Below, in pieces: positions 53,270 to 62,157 of a stretch of 64,000 nucleotides of DNA. Both the position numbers and the translations under genes were made by a program. The stretch spans positions 1 to 64,000 of the forward strand of contig DAITMB010000002.1 of assembly GCA_036835375.1 (NCBI GenBank). The letters run 5' to 3'. The notes under the pieces were generated by a model. The model was not told the DNA's origin and made no database searches. It saw only the letters and a program-made list of their open reading frames with translations. How positions within the stretch are numbered: the stretch's first letter is position 1; each line of letters opens with the position of its first letter. The DNA comes from JANQTF01 sp036835375 (GTDB lineage Bacteria; Bacteroidota; Bacteroidia; J057).

Positions 53270-54523
53270 TTACAATTGGGTCAGCCACAGGCTCCATTCA
53301 CCCTGAATTATGCCCCGCAGCACAAGATCCTCGCTGGAAAGCTCAACATGGCGAAGTTCGAGAGCAAGAGAAGATGTCTTGAGCAACCAATTCCCTTCCA
53401 AAGGCAGGGCCTCCAGGGAAGACACGAGCCAAGTGTGGTAATCACGGACCAAGCGTTCACAGGCTTCGTTGAGCTTATTTTCAACGATCTGTTGCCATTT
53501 TTTCCGAAAAAAGAGCAAAGGCAGGGGCAAGCCTTCTAGTTGATCCACTTCGATGCGCAAATACTCAGGGGGGGCTACCGGCTTCACATGTATCCGGATT
53601 TCGAGCCTCCAAGAGATTCGTCCCCACCTTCCACCGATTCTCACCCGGGCCTTTGCCACGAGCGATGATCCTTGTGCCACCAGCTCCAGCTCTTCTACTT
53701 TTCCGCCTTCTACCGGAAAATTTGTTACTTGATGAGATAGCCACGCGAACGGAAGTACAGCCTCCCAAGGCACTTCACTGGTCTCGGACATCGCGGGAGG
53801 ATGATCCAAATCCATAGCCAACGGCAGGGCTTTTTCTGGTTCTTGCGTCGGAGCTTCCCCTGCCTTCAACAACACCGACACTGGCCCCATGAGTGCCAGG
53901 ATCACCGCGCCATCGCGCTGTGCCACTTGAGTGCGCCTCAAGGATTCGGTGCTGAGATAGATTCGCAGCCAAAAAGGCCCGCCTGCATCAATTAGCCAAG
54001 CATGTTGGAGCTGCGCCCAGGCTTCTTCAATCCTGTGGGCAAGCTGTAGTTCCTGCTGAATGTTTCGTTCTACTTCGACAGCAGTGTCTGCTAGCTGGCG
54101 ATGAATGGTGGGTTCCAGCCAGCCGCTCACCTCTAACTTGAGAAACGTCCCGATGCTGGGCCGCTGCTGCCAAACCATTGTCGGTGACACCGATACCCGG
54201 AGCGACCAACCAGTCTCCCAGAAAACGCCGACTTCCAGCGTGACCAGCAAGGAAAATTGTAATTGCCGCATGCCTCCCAAGTCCTTGATAAGGTTGACCA
54301 GCACGGGATCTTCCCGCCGCACATCCAGCACGACATTGAGCGCTATGTCGCAGCACAGCGTAGGTCCTTTGGCATGAAGGTGTAGTGGTCCTCTCCTCCG
54401 CACGATCACATGACTTTTACTTCCCGTCCAGTCCTTCACTTCTCCGTCATATAAGATGCCGCTGTACCGCGATTCGACGTGCTGTGCAATGACCGAGTGA
54501 GGGAGATGTAAAGTCAAATTCAT
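53270..54523 (-). CDS. DUF4403 family protein
   Basis: A 417-residue protein rich in beta-strand patterns and Trp. It resembles DUF4403 (also compared with lipid-binding SMP-like or BPI-like tubular folds) in the strands LHLPHSVIAQHVESRYSG, the SVSPTMVWQQRPSIGTF element and the C-terminal FFRKKWQQIVENKLNEACERLV helix. There is no signal peptide at the N-terminus, which is unusual, since most relatives I recall are exported or lipoproteins. It starts 20 bases downstream of the prolyl oligopeptidase stop, so it is probably in the same operon. The function is unknown; the family name is my best match and should be checked. Confidence 0.75.
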   Translation of the reverse strand: MNLTLHLPHSVIAQHVESRYSGILYDGEVKDWTGSKSHVIVRRRGPLHLHAKGPTLCCDIALNVVLDVRREDPVLVNLIKDLGGMRQLQFSLLVTLEVGVFWETGWSLRVSVSPTMVWQQRPSIGTFLKLEVSGWLEPTIHRQLADTAVEVERNIQQELQLAHRIEEAWAQLQHAWLIDAGGPFWLRIYLSTESLRRTQVAQRDGAVILALMGPVSVLLKAGEAPTQEPEKALPLAMDLDHPPAMSETSEVPWEAVLPFAWLSHQVTNFPVEGGKVEELELVAQGSSLVAKARVRIGGRWGRISWRLEIRIHVKPVAPPEYLRIEVDQLEGLPLPLLFFRKKWQQIVENKLNEACERLVRDYHTWLVSSLEALPLEGNWLLKTSSLALELRHVELSSEDLVLRGIIQGEWSLWLTQL

Positions 54524-54543
54524 GCGTGGATGGGAGGGTCAAG

Positions 54544-56667
54544 TCAATAAGTCAGCCCCATTTCTTTGAAGAAAAAGGCCCAGATGTCAGCGTATTCTTC
54601 GAGCAGCTTCGCCGTAGGTTTGCCTGCCCCGTGTCCAGCGTTGGTTTCGATGCGAATCAGGGTGGGGTGAGGCCCCGTGTGCTTTTCTTGTAAGGTGGCA
54701 ATGTACTTGAAGGAGTGGGCTGGCACCACCCGGTCGTCATGGTCGGCTGTGGTGACCATCACTGAGGGATAATCAACTCCCGACCGGATGTTGTGAATCG
54801 GAGAGTAGGCGTACAAGAAATCAAATTCTTCCTTGCTCCGATCTGCCTGCCCATATTCTGGCACCCATCCCCAGCCGACTGTGAAAAGGTGATAGCGAAG
54901 CATATCCATCACGCCGACAGCGGGCAAAGCCACACGGAACAAATCTGGGCGCTGGTTGATGACTGCCCCTACGAGCAAGCCACCATTGGATCCACCTGCA
55001 CAACCCAGGTAGGCTGGCGAAGTCACCCCTTCCTTGACCAAGTACTCTCCTGCCGCAATAAAGTCATCGAACACGCGCTGCTTGTTGCCCATCATACCTG
55101 CTTCGTGCCAATCTTCCCCATATTCGCCACCGCCTCGGAGGTTCGCAAGCGCATACACCCCATCTGCTTCCAACAGGGGGAGCCGAAGGGAGTTGAATGA
55201 AGGCGTGAGACTCACGTTGAAGCCGCCGTAGCCGTAGAGATAGGTCGGGCGCTTCCCATCAAGCTTCAGACCTTTTTTGTGAACCAAAAACATCGGAATG
55301 GGGGTTCCGTCTTTGCTGGGATAAAAGACTTGCCTGGTCTCGAATTGGGTGGGATCAAAGGGGACCTGAGGCTGAAAAAAAATCTCCGACTGGCTCGTTT
55401 GAAGGTCGTAGCGGTAAATGGTGGTTGGCTGAGTGAAGCCAGTGAAGGAGAAAAAAATCTGATCGACATCTTTACGCCCTCCTCCTACACCCGAAGAACC
55501 CAAACCGGGCAGTGCCAACTCTTGCTCATTTTCCCCCTGATAATCGTAGCGATAAATTCTGTTTGTTGCATCTACCATGTACTGAGCAAACAGCTGATTT
55601 CCGGCCCGTGTCACGTCCTCTAACACAGCTTTTTTGGCAGGTAAAATATCGTTCAAGACCGAGGGATTTGCCCTGGTGGTTGTGACCAATCGATACGTCG
55701 GCGCAGCCAAGTTGGTCTTGACCCAAAATGTGCCTTCACGATGGTCAATCACGGCATATTCCGCGTCGAATCCCGTGAAAAAGGGTTGAAAGGCGGGACG
55801 CTTGGCGCGGAGATCTAGGAGGTACACCTCGTTTTCTACCGTCGCCCCCTTGGATTTGTAGAGCAACAAGAAGGCTTCATCTTCAGTCACTGACACCCGG
55901 AAATATTGATTTTGAGCCTGTAGGTCTTCAAATACCAAGCTATCCTCAGCTTGCTCAGTGCCCAGTCGATGGTAGTAGATCTTGTTGAGGTTGCTCTGTG
56001 CGCTGAGTTCAGTTCCTTCCGCGGGCTCAGGGAATCGGGTATAATAAAACCCATCTCGATGCCAGGCTGTCCCTGTGAATTTGACCCAGCGAATCACCTC
56101 TGGCAGCAAATTTCCTGTGGCGATTTCTTTGACATAAATTTCCTGCCAATCCGATCCCGCTTGCGCAATCGAGTAGGAAATATACTTATCGTCTTTGGAG
56201 ACGCCGAGAAGGTTCACAGCGACTGTGCCTGCATCCGACATCTGATTGGGATCCAAAAATACCTCAGGATCGCCTTCCAAGCCCAACTGCCGATAGATCA
56301 CCGCCTGGTTCTGTAGGCCGTCGTTTTTATAGAAAAAAAAGTAATCTCCCGCTTTGATTGGGGCAGACATCTTGGGATAATTGTAGGTCTCTTCCAGCCT
56401 ACGCCTGATGTTTTCGCGAAAAGGAATCGATTTTAAATAGTCGAACGTGACCTCGTTCTGAGATTGGACCCAAGCTGCAACTTCGGCTGAAGTATCGTTT
56501 TCGAGCCATCGGTAAGGATCTTGGACGGTCATTCCAAAAAAATCCTCAGCAGCATCTCCTTGATGAGAAACAGGGTAAGTCATGGTGGTGGGTGCTTGTG
56601 TGGAGGATGGACCAGAGCAACTGATTATAGCAGTCCCTAATCCGATCAGGAGCAAAGTGCGATACAT
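54544..56667 (-). CDS. Prolyl oligopeptidase (S9A), lipoprotein
   Basis: A 707-residue serine peptidase that cuts after proline in short peptides. A lipobox-type signal (TAIISC, about Cys17) indicates membrane attachment outside the cytoplasm. The N-terminal region opens with VQDPYRWLEND, typical of S9A, followed by the seven-bladed propeller. The catalytic domain has Ser560 (GGSNGGLLVG), an Asp in VMVTTADHDDRVVPAHSFK and His679 (NAGHGAGKPT). Length is usual. It heads a probable two-gene unit with the DUF4403 gene 20 bases downstream. Confidence 0.96.
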   Translation of the reverse strand: MYRTLLLIGLGTAIISCSGPSSTQAPTTMTYPVSHQGDAAEDFFGMTVQDPYRWLENDTSAEVAAWVQSQNEVTFDYLKSIPFRENIRRRLEETYNYPKMSAPIKAGDYFFFYKNDGLQNQAVIYRQLGLEGDPEVFLDPNQMSDAGTVAVNLLGVSKDDKYISYSIAQAGSDWQEIYVKEIATGNLLPEVIRWVKFTGTAWHRDGFYYTRFPEPAEGTELSAQSNLNKIYYHRLGTEQAEDSLVFEDLQAQNQYFRVSVTEDEAFLLLYKSKGATVENEVYLLDLRAKRPAFQPFFTGFDAEYAVIDHREGTFWVKTNLAAPTYRLVTTTRANPSVLNDILPAKKAVLEDVTRAGNQLFAQYMVDATNRIYRYDYQGENEQELALPGLGSSGVGGGRKDVDQIFFSFTGFTQPTTIYRYDLQTSQSEIFFQPQVPFDPTQFETRQVFYPSKDGTPIPMFLVHKKGLKLDGKRPTYLYGYGGFNVSLTPSFNSLRLPLLEADGVYALANLRGGGEYGEDWHEAGMMGNKQRVFDDFIAAGEYLVKEGVTSPAYLGCAGGSNGGLLVGAVINQRPDLFRVALPAVGVMDMLRYHLFTVGWGWVPEYGQADRSKEEFDFLYAYSPIHNIRSGVDYPSVMVTTADHDDRVVPAHSFKYIATLQEKHTGPHPTLIRIETNAGHGAGKPTAKLLEEYADIWAFFFKEMGLTY

Positions 56668-56722
56668 AACTTATGATCTATGGGGTGTTTCTTCAGGAAA
56701 AAGTCGAACAGCTTTCAACCGA

Positions 56723-56932
56723 TTAAGTTGGGAAATACTCCTGATTTTTCCCATACTGCCACACAAAAACATCCATCAGGATGATCATACCCTCAAGGAT
56801 AATCCTGTCTGTGTCGCCAAGATGTTGGGGATTGGGATGCGCTTTTTTGAGTTCGGACACCGCTTGGAATTTCTTATGAGCCAGGAGATTGCCGTCCACT
56901 GAAAGCTGGCTTTTGGGCAAAGTAAGTCCCAT
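56723..56932 (-). CDS. Small hypothetical protein downstream of the M20 gene
   Basis: A 69-residue ORF starting at ATG 56932, 20 bases after the stop of the M20 deacetylase. A TTG overlapping that stop would give 77 residues. The protein is mildly basic (LSVDGNLLAHKKFQAVSELKK, then a hydrophobic LEGMIILMDVFVWQYG stretch) with no known domain. The tight spacing and the absence of a terminator between the two favour a real co-translated gene, but it is not conserved as far as I can tell. Confidence 0.5.
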   Translation of the reverse strand: MGLTLPKSQLSVDGNLLAHKKFQAVSELKKAHPNPQHLGDTDRIILEGMIILMDVFVWQYGKNQEYFPT

Positions 56933-56952
56933 TTTTTTTGCGAATCCCTCGT

Positions 56953-58014
56953 TCAAATGTTCAACCCGTCCAATAGGCTCACATAGGTATCGATGCCCTC
57001 AGAAATTTCTGCTAAACCAATGTATTCATCAGCGGTGTGAGAGCGAGCAGAATCACCAGGACCTATTTTTAGTGAAGGAAAGGGCATCAGGGCCTGGTCC
57101 GACAAAGTCGGGGAGCCAAAGGGAACTTTGCCCATATCAATGGCGCGACGTACGATAGGATGCTTGGCATCCAACCGGGAGCTATTGAGACGGGTAGATC
57201 GGGCCTCCACTCGGCACTTGACCTGCGACTGAATCAGAGCGAGGGCTTCCTCGTTGCGGTAGCATTCGTTGGTGCGCACATCCACCACAAAGCGGCAAAC
57301 ATCTGGCACGACATTGTGCTGGCTCCCTGCCTCGATTTGCGTGACACTTGTTTTCACCGGGCCGAGAAACGGCGACACTTCCGGAAAGCGATACTCCCGA
57401 AACCACGCGATGGCATCCATTGCCTCATAGATCGCATTTACCCCTTCTTCCCTCGCTGCATGTCCCGCAACGCCCCGGACCTCACAGTCCAGCACCATCA
57501 ACCCCTTTTCGGCAATCGCAGGCTGAAGCTGCGTAGGCTCTCCCACGATAGCAAGCGACACCTCCCCTAACATCGGCAGCACCGACACGATCCCGTTCTG
57601 ACCCGAAACTTCCTCTTCCGCCGTGGCCGCCAGCACGAGGTTCCAGGGCAAGGAGGTGCTTTTTTCAAAATGCAAAAAACACCCGATGAGACTCACCAAG
57701 GGCCCTCCAGCATCGTTGCTTCCCAGACCATAAAGGCGATCCCCTTCTATGCTTGGGGTATATGGATGTCGCTGCCAAGAAGCGTTGGGCTTCACGGTGT
57801 CGTGGTGAGAGTTGAGAAGGATAATAGGCTTTCCTGCTTTCCAATGGCGATTTCTAGCCAAGACGTTATGGCCATATCGCTCAATGCTGACACCCTGCTG
57901 CTGCAAAAAGGAACCGATGAGGTTTGCAGTGCCCTCTTCTTCTCGGCTCAGGGAAGGCGTCCGAATGAGATCCTGAAGCAAAGAGATGATCGCGGAGAAA
58001 TAAGGGGAACCCAT
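56953..58014 (-). CDS. M20 family metallo-deacylase, ArgE/DapE-like
   Basis: A 353-residue zinc-dependent amidohydrolase. Metal-binding and catalytic elements: ILLNSHHDTVK (His and Asp of the metal site), GLGSNDAGGPLVS (bridging Asp), TAEEEVSGQNG (catalytic Glu pair), and the late metal His in GDSARSHTADEYI. Length and motifs fit the Bacteroidota enzymes that deacylate N-acetylornithine, N-acetylcitrulline or N-succinyl derivatives in arginine or lysine synthesis; the exact substrate cannot be read. Other arg genes are not nearby. A small ORF follows 20 bases downstream. Confidence 0.92.
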   Translation of the reverse strand: MGSPYFSAIISLLQDLIRTPSLSREEEGTANLIGSFLQQQGVSIERYGHNVLARNRHWKAGKPIILLNSHHDTVKPNASWQRHPYTPSIEGDRLYGLGSNDAGGPLVSLIGCFLHFEKSTSLPWNLVLAATAEEEVSGQNGIVSVLPMLGEVSLAIVGEPTQLQPAIAEKGLMVLDCEVRGVAGHAAREEGVNAIYEAMDAIAWFREYRFPEVSPFLGPVKTSVTQIEAGSQHNVVPDVCRFVVDVRTNECYRNEEALALIQSQVKCRVEARSTRLNSSRLDAKHPIVRRAIDMGKVPFGSPTLSDQALMPFPSLKIGPGDSARSHTADEYIGLAEISEGIDTYVSLLDGLNI

Positions 58015-58111
58015 AAAGAAAATCCAGATTATCCCGGCAATTTCGTAGGATTAGGCTCAGAATCACAATCTTCTTCCATTCTTCTTTATTGCCTACTTCG
58101 GCCCCACACCA

Positions 58112-58777
58112 ATGGATTCCTACGAAGGCCAATTCGAAGCGCACCCCAGTCGTGGAGTGGTCTCCTACTGGCTCCAAGTGCCACCAGGCACTCAAGCAAT
58201 TCTTTCGCTGGGGCACGGAGCTGGAGCCGGGATGCGACACGATCACATGAGTGCTTTGGCGGATATGTTTCTCTCAATGGGTATTGCGGTTTTTCGCTAT
58301 CAATTTCCTTTCATGGAGCGGGGAGGTGGGCGAGACGCGCTGGATATGAGCCTTTCTACTGTAGCCAAGGCGGCTCAAACCGCAAAGTCCCAGTTTCCTG
58401 ATCTTCCTCTATTTGCAGGCGGACATTCTTTTGGAGGGCGCATGACCACTACCGCAGCCGCGCAGGGGATGCTTGTAGAGGTATCCAAGGTAGTGCTTTG
58501 TTCTTTTCCCCTCCATACGCCAGGAAAGCCCGGTGCTGCACGTGGGGCACACCTCTTTGAAGTGGATCAACCAATGCTTTTTCTTTCTGGTGATCGAGAT
58601 TCCTTTGTCGAAAAAGAGATTTGGGGGTCGCTCATCGCGGAACTCGGTCCGCGCGCAACGCTGGCTTGGCTCTCGGGCGCGGACCACGGCTGGAAAACCC
58701 GCAAAACAGATCCTCTGGCTCTTTCAAATGTGTATGAAACAGCTAGAGATGAAATTCGACAATGGCTTCATCTTTGA
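58112..58777 (+). CDS. Alpha/beta-hydrolase, dienelactone-hydrolase-like
   Basis: A 221-residue cytoplasmic alpha/beta hydrolase of the KANL3/Tex30-like small branch. ILSLGHGAGAGMRHDHM gives the oxyanion region, AGGHSFGGRM the nucleophile elbow with Ser, a late Asp in LSGDRDSFV, and DHGWK the catalytic His. Substrate unknown. It lies 97 bases from the divergent M20 gene, and 56 bases before the SDR gene on the same strand, so the last two may be one operon. Confidence 0.87.
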   Translation: MDSYEGQFEAHPSRGVVSYWLQVPPGTQAILSLGHGAGAGMRHDHMSALADMFLSMGIAVFRYQFPFMERGGGRDALDMSLSTVAKAAQTAKSQFPDLPLFAGGHSFGGRMTTTAAAQGMLVEVSKVVLCSFPLHTPGKPGAARGAHLFEVDQPMLFLSGDRDSFVEKEIWGSLIAELGPRATLAWLSGADHGWKTRKTDPLALSNVYETARDEIRQWLHL

Positions 58778-58833
58778 GCAGGAGCGCTATTTCTGCGTAT
58801 TCGATTCACCATTTTCTCGAGGATTTTATTACT

Positions 58834-59610
58834 ATGAATTCGGCCCATTTTCAAGGACAAGTCGCCCTGATCACAGGGGCTGGTGCCGGGATCGGTCGCG
58901 AAATTGCGCGACGGCTGGCGCTGCAAGGAGCTTGTATTCTTCTCAATGACATCGAAGAAGAAGTGGCATTGGACGCTGCGACAACAATTCAAGCAGAAGG
59001 GGGCAACTGCGAATGCGTGGTGGGGGATGCGAGCGAGCCGTCCCTTATCGCCCAGTTGGTACAGGCGTCGGTGAGCACCTTTGGTCGTCTCGATATGGTC
59101 GTTGCGAATGCTGGGATCACGACATTTGGGCACTTTTTGGACTACAGCCCGGCCCAGTTTGAGCGGCTGATCGCGGTCAACCTGAGAGGTTCTTTTTTCC
59201 TTGCCCAAGCCGCCGCCAAACAGATGATTTTGCAGGGCAGCCGAGGCAGGATGTTGTTCATGTCCTCTGTCACAGGCGTGCAGGCACACCCACAACTGGT
59301 CGCCTACGGCATGACTAAGGCTGCCCTACAAATGCTGGCGAAGGGCCTCGCGGTCGAACTGGCTCCACACGGTTTGACTGTGAACGCATTGGCTCCAGGG
59401 GCCACACTCACCGAACGAACCTTAGCCCTGGACCCCGATTATGAGCAGGTATGGAAGTCGCTCACCCCTATGGGCCGGGTTTCTACTACGGAGGATATCG
59501 CCCAAGCTGCCTTGTTTTTGCTTTCTCCCCTTTCCCAGCAAATTACAGGGCAGACCCTCGTCATCGATGGAGGCTGGACTGCCCTTAGCCCGCCGCCAAG
59601 CCAGATGTAG
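58834..59610 (+). CDS. Short-chain dehydrogenase/reductase
   Basis: A 258-residue NAD(P)-dependent SDR. The cofactor motif TGAGAGIG is near residue 15; the catalytic Ser lies in MSSVTGV and the Tyr/Lys in YGMTKAALQ. The NAGIT element and the late PGATLTERT and GQTLVIDGGW segments are typical of the classical FabG-like or glucose dehydrogenase-like group. Substrate unknown. The ATG at 58834 is chosen because the N-terminal residues upstream do not match the family. Follows the hydrolase gene on the same strand. Confidence 0.93.
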   Translation: MNSAHFQGQVALITGAGAGIGREIARRLALQGACILLNDIEEEVALDAATTIQAEGGNCECVVGDASEPSLIAQLVQASVSTFGRLDMVVANAGITTFGHFLDYSPAQFERLIAVNLRGSFFLAQAAAKQMILQGSRGRMLFMSSVTGVQAHPQLVAYGMTKAALQMLAKGLAVELAPHGLTVNALAPGATLTERTLALDPDYEQVWKSLTPMGRVSTTEDIAQAALFLLSPLSQQITGQTLVIDGGWTALSPPPSQM

Positions 59611-59678
59611 ACGTCCTATAGGAGATTCTGGGCCTTGATTTTCCAGACAAAAAAATTCTTCAGGCTAAAGATTTTACC

Positions 59679-60407
59679 TCATCCCCCAAACACCTCCGCA
59701 AAGACCCGCATGGTTTGTGGATACTTGAAGCCCGTAATGTGAGTTCGATAATAGTCAAATAGCAACTTGATCAACTGCCGCTTTTCGTCGGTGTGAAACT
59801 GGATCTGCTGGCAAGACGCCTCATGGGGGAGATCGATCAACTCGCTGTACAGGAATTTGCGCAGCAAGGTCGCACTCATATCGCTGTCCCGGGCGGCGCG
59901 TAAGCTCCCCTCGCCTAACAAAAACTCAATCTTGGTAACTCCATCGCTATCATCATGCGGAAAGAAGCCTAAGAAGCGGGTGTGATGAACGAGGAAATAC
60001 AAAAATATTTGGATCAAGCGCTGATCAGAACGATCCAAGTGGATGATCGCTGAACGCAGAAACTCATAGTGCGCAGGATCCTCTTCCTCTCCCACCGTAT
60101 CTGCAAAAATTTCCAGCATAGCCAATCCCAGCGATAGTTTCACGGGATGAGTTTGTACCTCTTGCAGCCCAAAAGCGACCTTGGTTTCCTGCAAGCGCTG
60201 AATGTCGCGGTGGGGCCGCTCCTGGTAGATGACCTCAATGATCGATAAGGGTTGAAAATAGCTGTGTTTGGCCCTTGATCGGCTATTTCGATGACCTTGA
60301 ACAATGAAAGTTTGAAGCCCGAATTCACGGGTAAAAACCTTGGCGATCAGGTTGCTTTCCTGATGCTTGAAAGTTCGCAGGACAATGCCTTCAGTTTTGC
60401 GAATCAC
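59679..60407 (-). CDS. recO: DNA repair protein RecO
   Basis: A 242-residue protein. The N-terminal OB fold has the typical opening IRKTEGIVLRTFKHQESNLIAKVFTREFG, followed by a helical C-terminal domain with a LGLAMLEIFADTVGEEEDP stretch; a full zinc finger of four cysteines is absent, as in most Bacteroidota RecO. RecO anneals DNA and loads RecA with RecR. The start is GTG at 60407, overlapping the upstream gene's TGA as GTGA, so the two are translationally coupled. Confidence 0.95.
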   Translation of the reverse strand: MIRKTEGIVLRTFKHQESNLIAKVFTREFGLQTFIVQGHRNSRSRAKHSYFQPLSIIEVIYQERPHRDIQRLQETKVAFGLQEVQTHPVKLSLGLAMLEIFADTVGEEEDPAHYEFLRSAIIHLDRSDQRLIQIFLYFLVHHTRFLGFFPHDDSDGVTKIEFLLGEGSLRAARDSDMSATLLRKFLYSELIDLPHEASCQQIQFHTDEKRQLIKLLFDYYRTHITGFKYPQTMRVFAEVFGG

Positions 60408-60967
60408 AGAGCGAAATTTGCGGGAGAAGACAGACGAGCGGGGCGAAGGGCCAAGGCACGAGCCAAAGCTCCTTTTTCTTCTTCGTAAGCCGTCATCCAG
60501 TGATCTACGTCCTCCTTGGTAGAAATCAGGGGCCTTTTAGATACCAGTGGCGACAACGGATTATCAGAAAATGTAATGACTTCTTCTACGTCAAAAGCTG
60601 CTCGAAGCGCCAGCAACAATTCAATCGGATCAATGAGCGTGGCCTCCGTGGCTCCTTTTGCAATGGGGCCAAGCACCAATGTCTGCACATGGTCGAGCAG
60701 GGCTTCTATTCGCGGTCGGTCGATGTGCAAATACTGGCCGTCCCACGTTACCAAGCCGCGCTGATCTCCACTAAAGGCGCGGTTATAGGTGAGGGCATCG
60801 CTCATGAGCGACGAAAGTCGCTTGGTTGTCATTCGAGTCTGGCGCACGTCGGCCACAGGCGCGTGGACAGTGATGGAGCGCTGAAGCTTGAAATTGTGGA
60901 CGAGGTCCCGCACAAACATCCGATCACGGAGGTTGGCCTCGGAAATAAAAACGAGTTGTACAGACAT
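60404..60967 (-). CDS. Unrecognised protein coupled to recO
   Basis: A 187-residue soluble protein without signal or membrane helix, rich in Leu, Ala, Arg and Asp. Features: LVFISEANLRDRMFVRDLVHNFKL at the start, a central LLDHVQTLVLGPIAKGATEATLIDPIELLLALRAAF with a Gly-rich turn, and a basic C-terminus (ALALRPARLSSPANFAL). I do not recognise the family. The four-base GTGA overlap with recO and same-strand arrangement imply co-translation, so a role in recombination or DNA repair is conceivable, but nothing in the sequence proves it. Confidence 0.72.
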   Translation of the reverse strand: MSVQLVFISEANLRDRMFVRDLVHNFKLQRSITVHAPVADVRQTRMTTKRLSSLMSDALTYNRAFSGDQRGLVTWDGQYLHIDRPRIEALLDHVQTLVLGPIAKGATEATLIDPIELLLALRAAFDVEEVITFSDNPLSPLVSKRPLISTKEDVDHWMTAYEEEKGALARALALRPARLSSPANFAL

Positions 60968-61100
60968 GGCTGCTTTCCTATAAAATCAAGAAGCAAATAA
61001 AGGGATATCCTTTGAGTGCACAACGCTAGCTATCGTCAGGTGTTTGGCCAGTGTATCTATCGAGACAAACAAACCCTTATTAGTCACTTAAACTGGGCCA

Positions 61101-62056
61101 TTATTCAGAAGAGGTAATCTGCGATTGAATTTTCAGGACATATTCCAAGGCGATTTCCAGCGAACCAGCGATCTCTTCCGGCGTCAGCAGCCCGGTAGTC
61201 AGCAGCTTCCGAACAGTTTTTTCCATGGTTTCCTCGCGGCCNNNNNNNNNNNNNNNNNNNNNNNNNNNNNNNNNNNNNNNNNNNNNNNNNNNNNNNNNNN
61301 NNNNNNNNNNNNNNNNNNNNNNNNNNNNNNNNNNNNNNNNNTTCCTCGCGGCCTTTTTCAAGTCCGGTGACAATTCCTTTTTGGTAAAGTCCGTCCGTGG
61401 TGATGTCGTATGTGATCGGCATTTGGGTAACGATTTCTCTGATCAATGACTCTAATTTACGTAGCCATGCGAGGATTACCAATTGCAGAACCTGTTTGCT
61501 TAGCTCGGCAGGGGTCTTGCACAAGGCTTTCTACCGGGTCAAAATCAGACGAAGAACGGCCCCCGTTCAGTCCGGCTCATCATTGCTCAAAATTTGCCAG
61601 AATCACAACTTCTGGCAACTGCGAAGCCAGCAGTACGGTCGTGTTGAGGGCGTGAATGCTGATCACGTCAAAACTCACAAATTGTCCATCTTCCCTCAGC
61701 CTTTCACGCATTCGATGCTTTTCTGTCCCCAAGTAGATCGCCACATGCCTGGTCTTCTTGCGATATTTTCTCCGTGCCAGGCCGTGATACTCCTCTATTC
61801 GGTAGAGCATCTCTGGGTCGTCTTTCGTCTGAAATTCAATGTGTAGGAGGATGGTTTCTCCTTCCTGGGTATCGACTTCGCAGAGAAAATCCATTTCTCG
61901 CTCGACGGTGCTGAGCAGCTTGTCTTTGAGGGGACGAAACGCCCTGACTTGTATATCAAGCAGCTGATTGATCAAGGGAATGAAAATCGTCTCTGCATTT
62001 TCCTTAAAAATGCGGTCATAGATGTTGTTCGGGAGGCGATCTTCCGGGCTTTTCAT
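61101..62056 (-). pseudogene. Rpn-family recombination-promoting nuclease, decayed
   Basis: PD-(D/E)XK transposase/nuclease of the Rpn group. The intact first part (ATG 62056 to 61583) has the usual NNIYDRIFKENAETIFIPLINQLL start and ILLHIEFQTKDDPEMLYRIEEY core. The frame then closes at TGA 61580-61582. The next frame reads on as a normal Rpn C-terminus (...SNDEPD, TGAVLRLILTR, KALCKTPAELSKQ, up to LEKGREE), but with TGA at 61567-61569 and TAG at 61531-61533. This needs one extra base in the T4 run at 61589-61592 plus two nonsense changes. The tail, after gap 3, is GREETMEKTVRKLLTTGLLT and ends at 61101. No inverted repeats or target duplication are seen around it. Confidence 0.85.
61242..61341. 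other. Assembly gap 3 (100 N placeholder) in a GREE repeat
   Basis: Both edges of the N run carry the same 12-base unit (minus strand GGCCGCGAGGAA, Gly-Arg-Glu-Glu), so the assembler very likely stopped at a tandem repeat whose copy number is unknown. The gap length is therefore not informative. Confidence 0.95.
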
Positions 62057-62157
62057 ACTGGAACGAACGACCGTTTTAAGGAAGGTCGGACCATTCGCTC
62101 AAGGAAACAATATGCAAAAACGGGACTAGGTAGAAATCCTATTCAGGAGTAAATTCC

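Noticed and set aside
61101..62056. An intact insertion sequence around the Rpn gene
   Set aside because: No terminal inverted repeats, target duplication or DDE transposase seen on either side.
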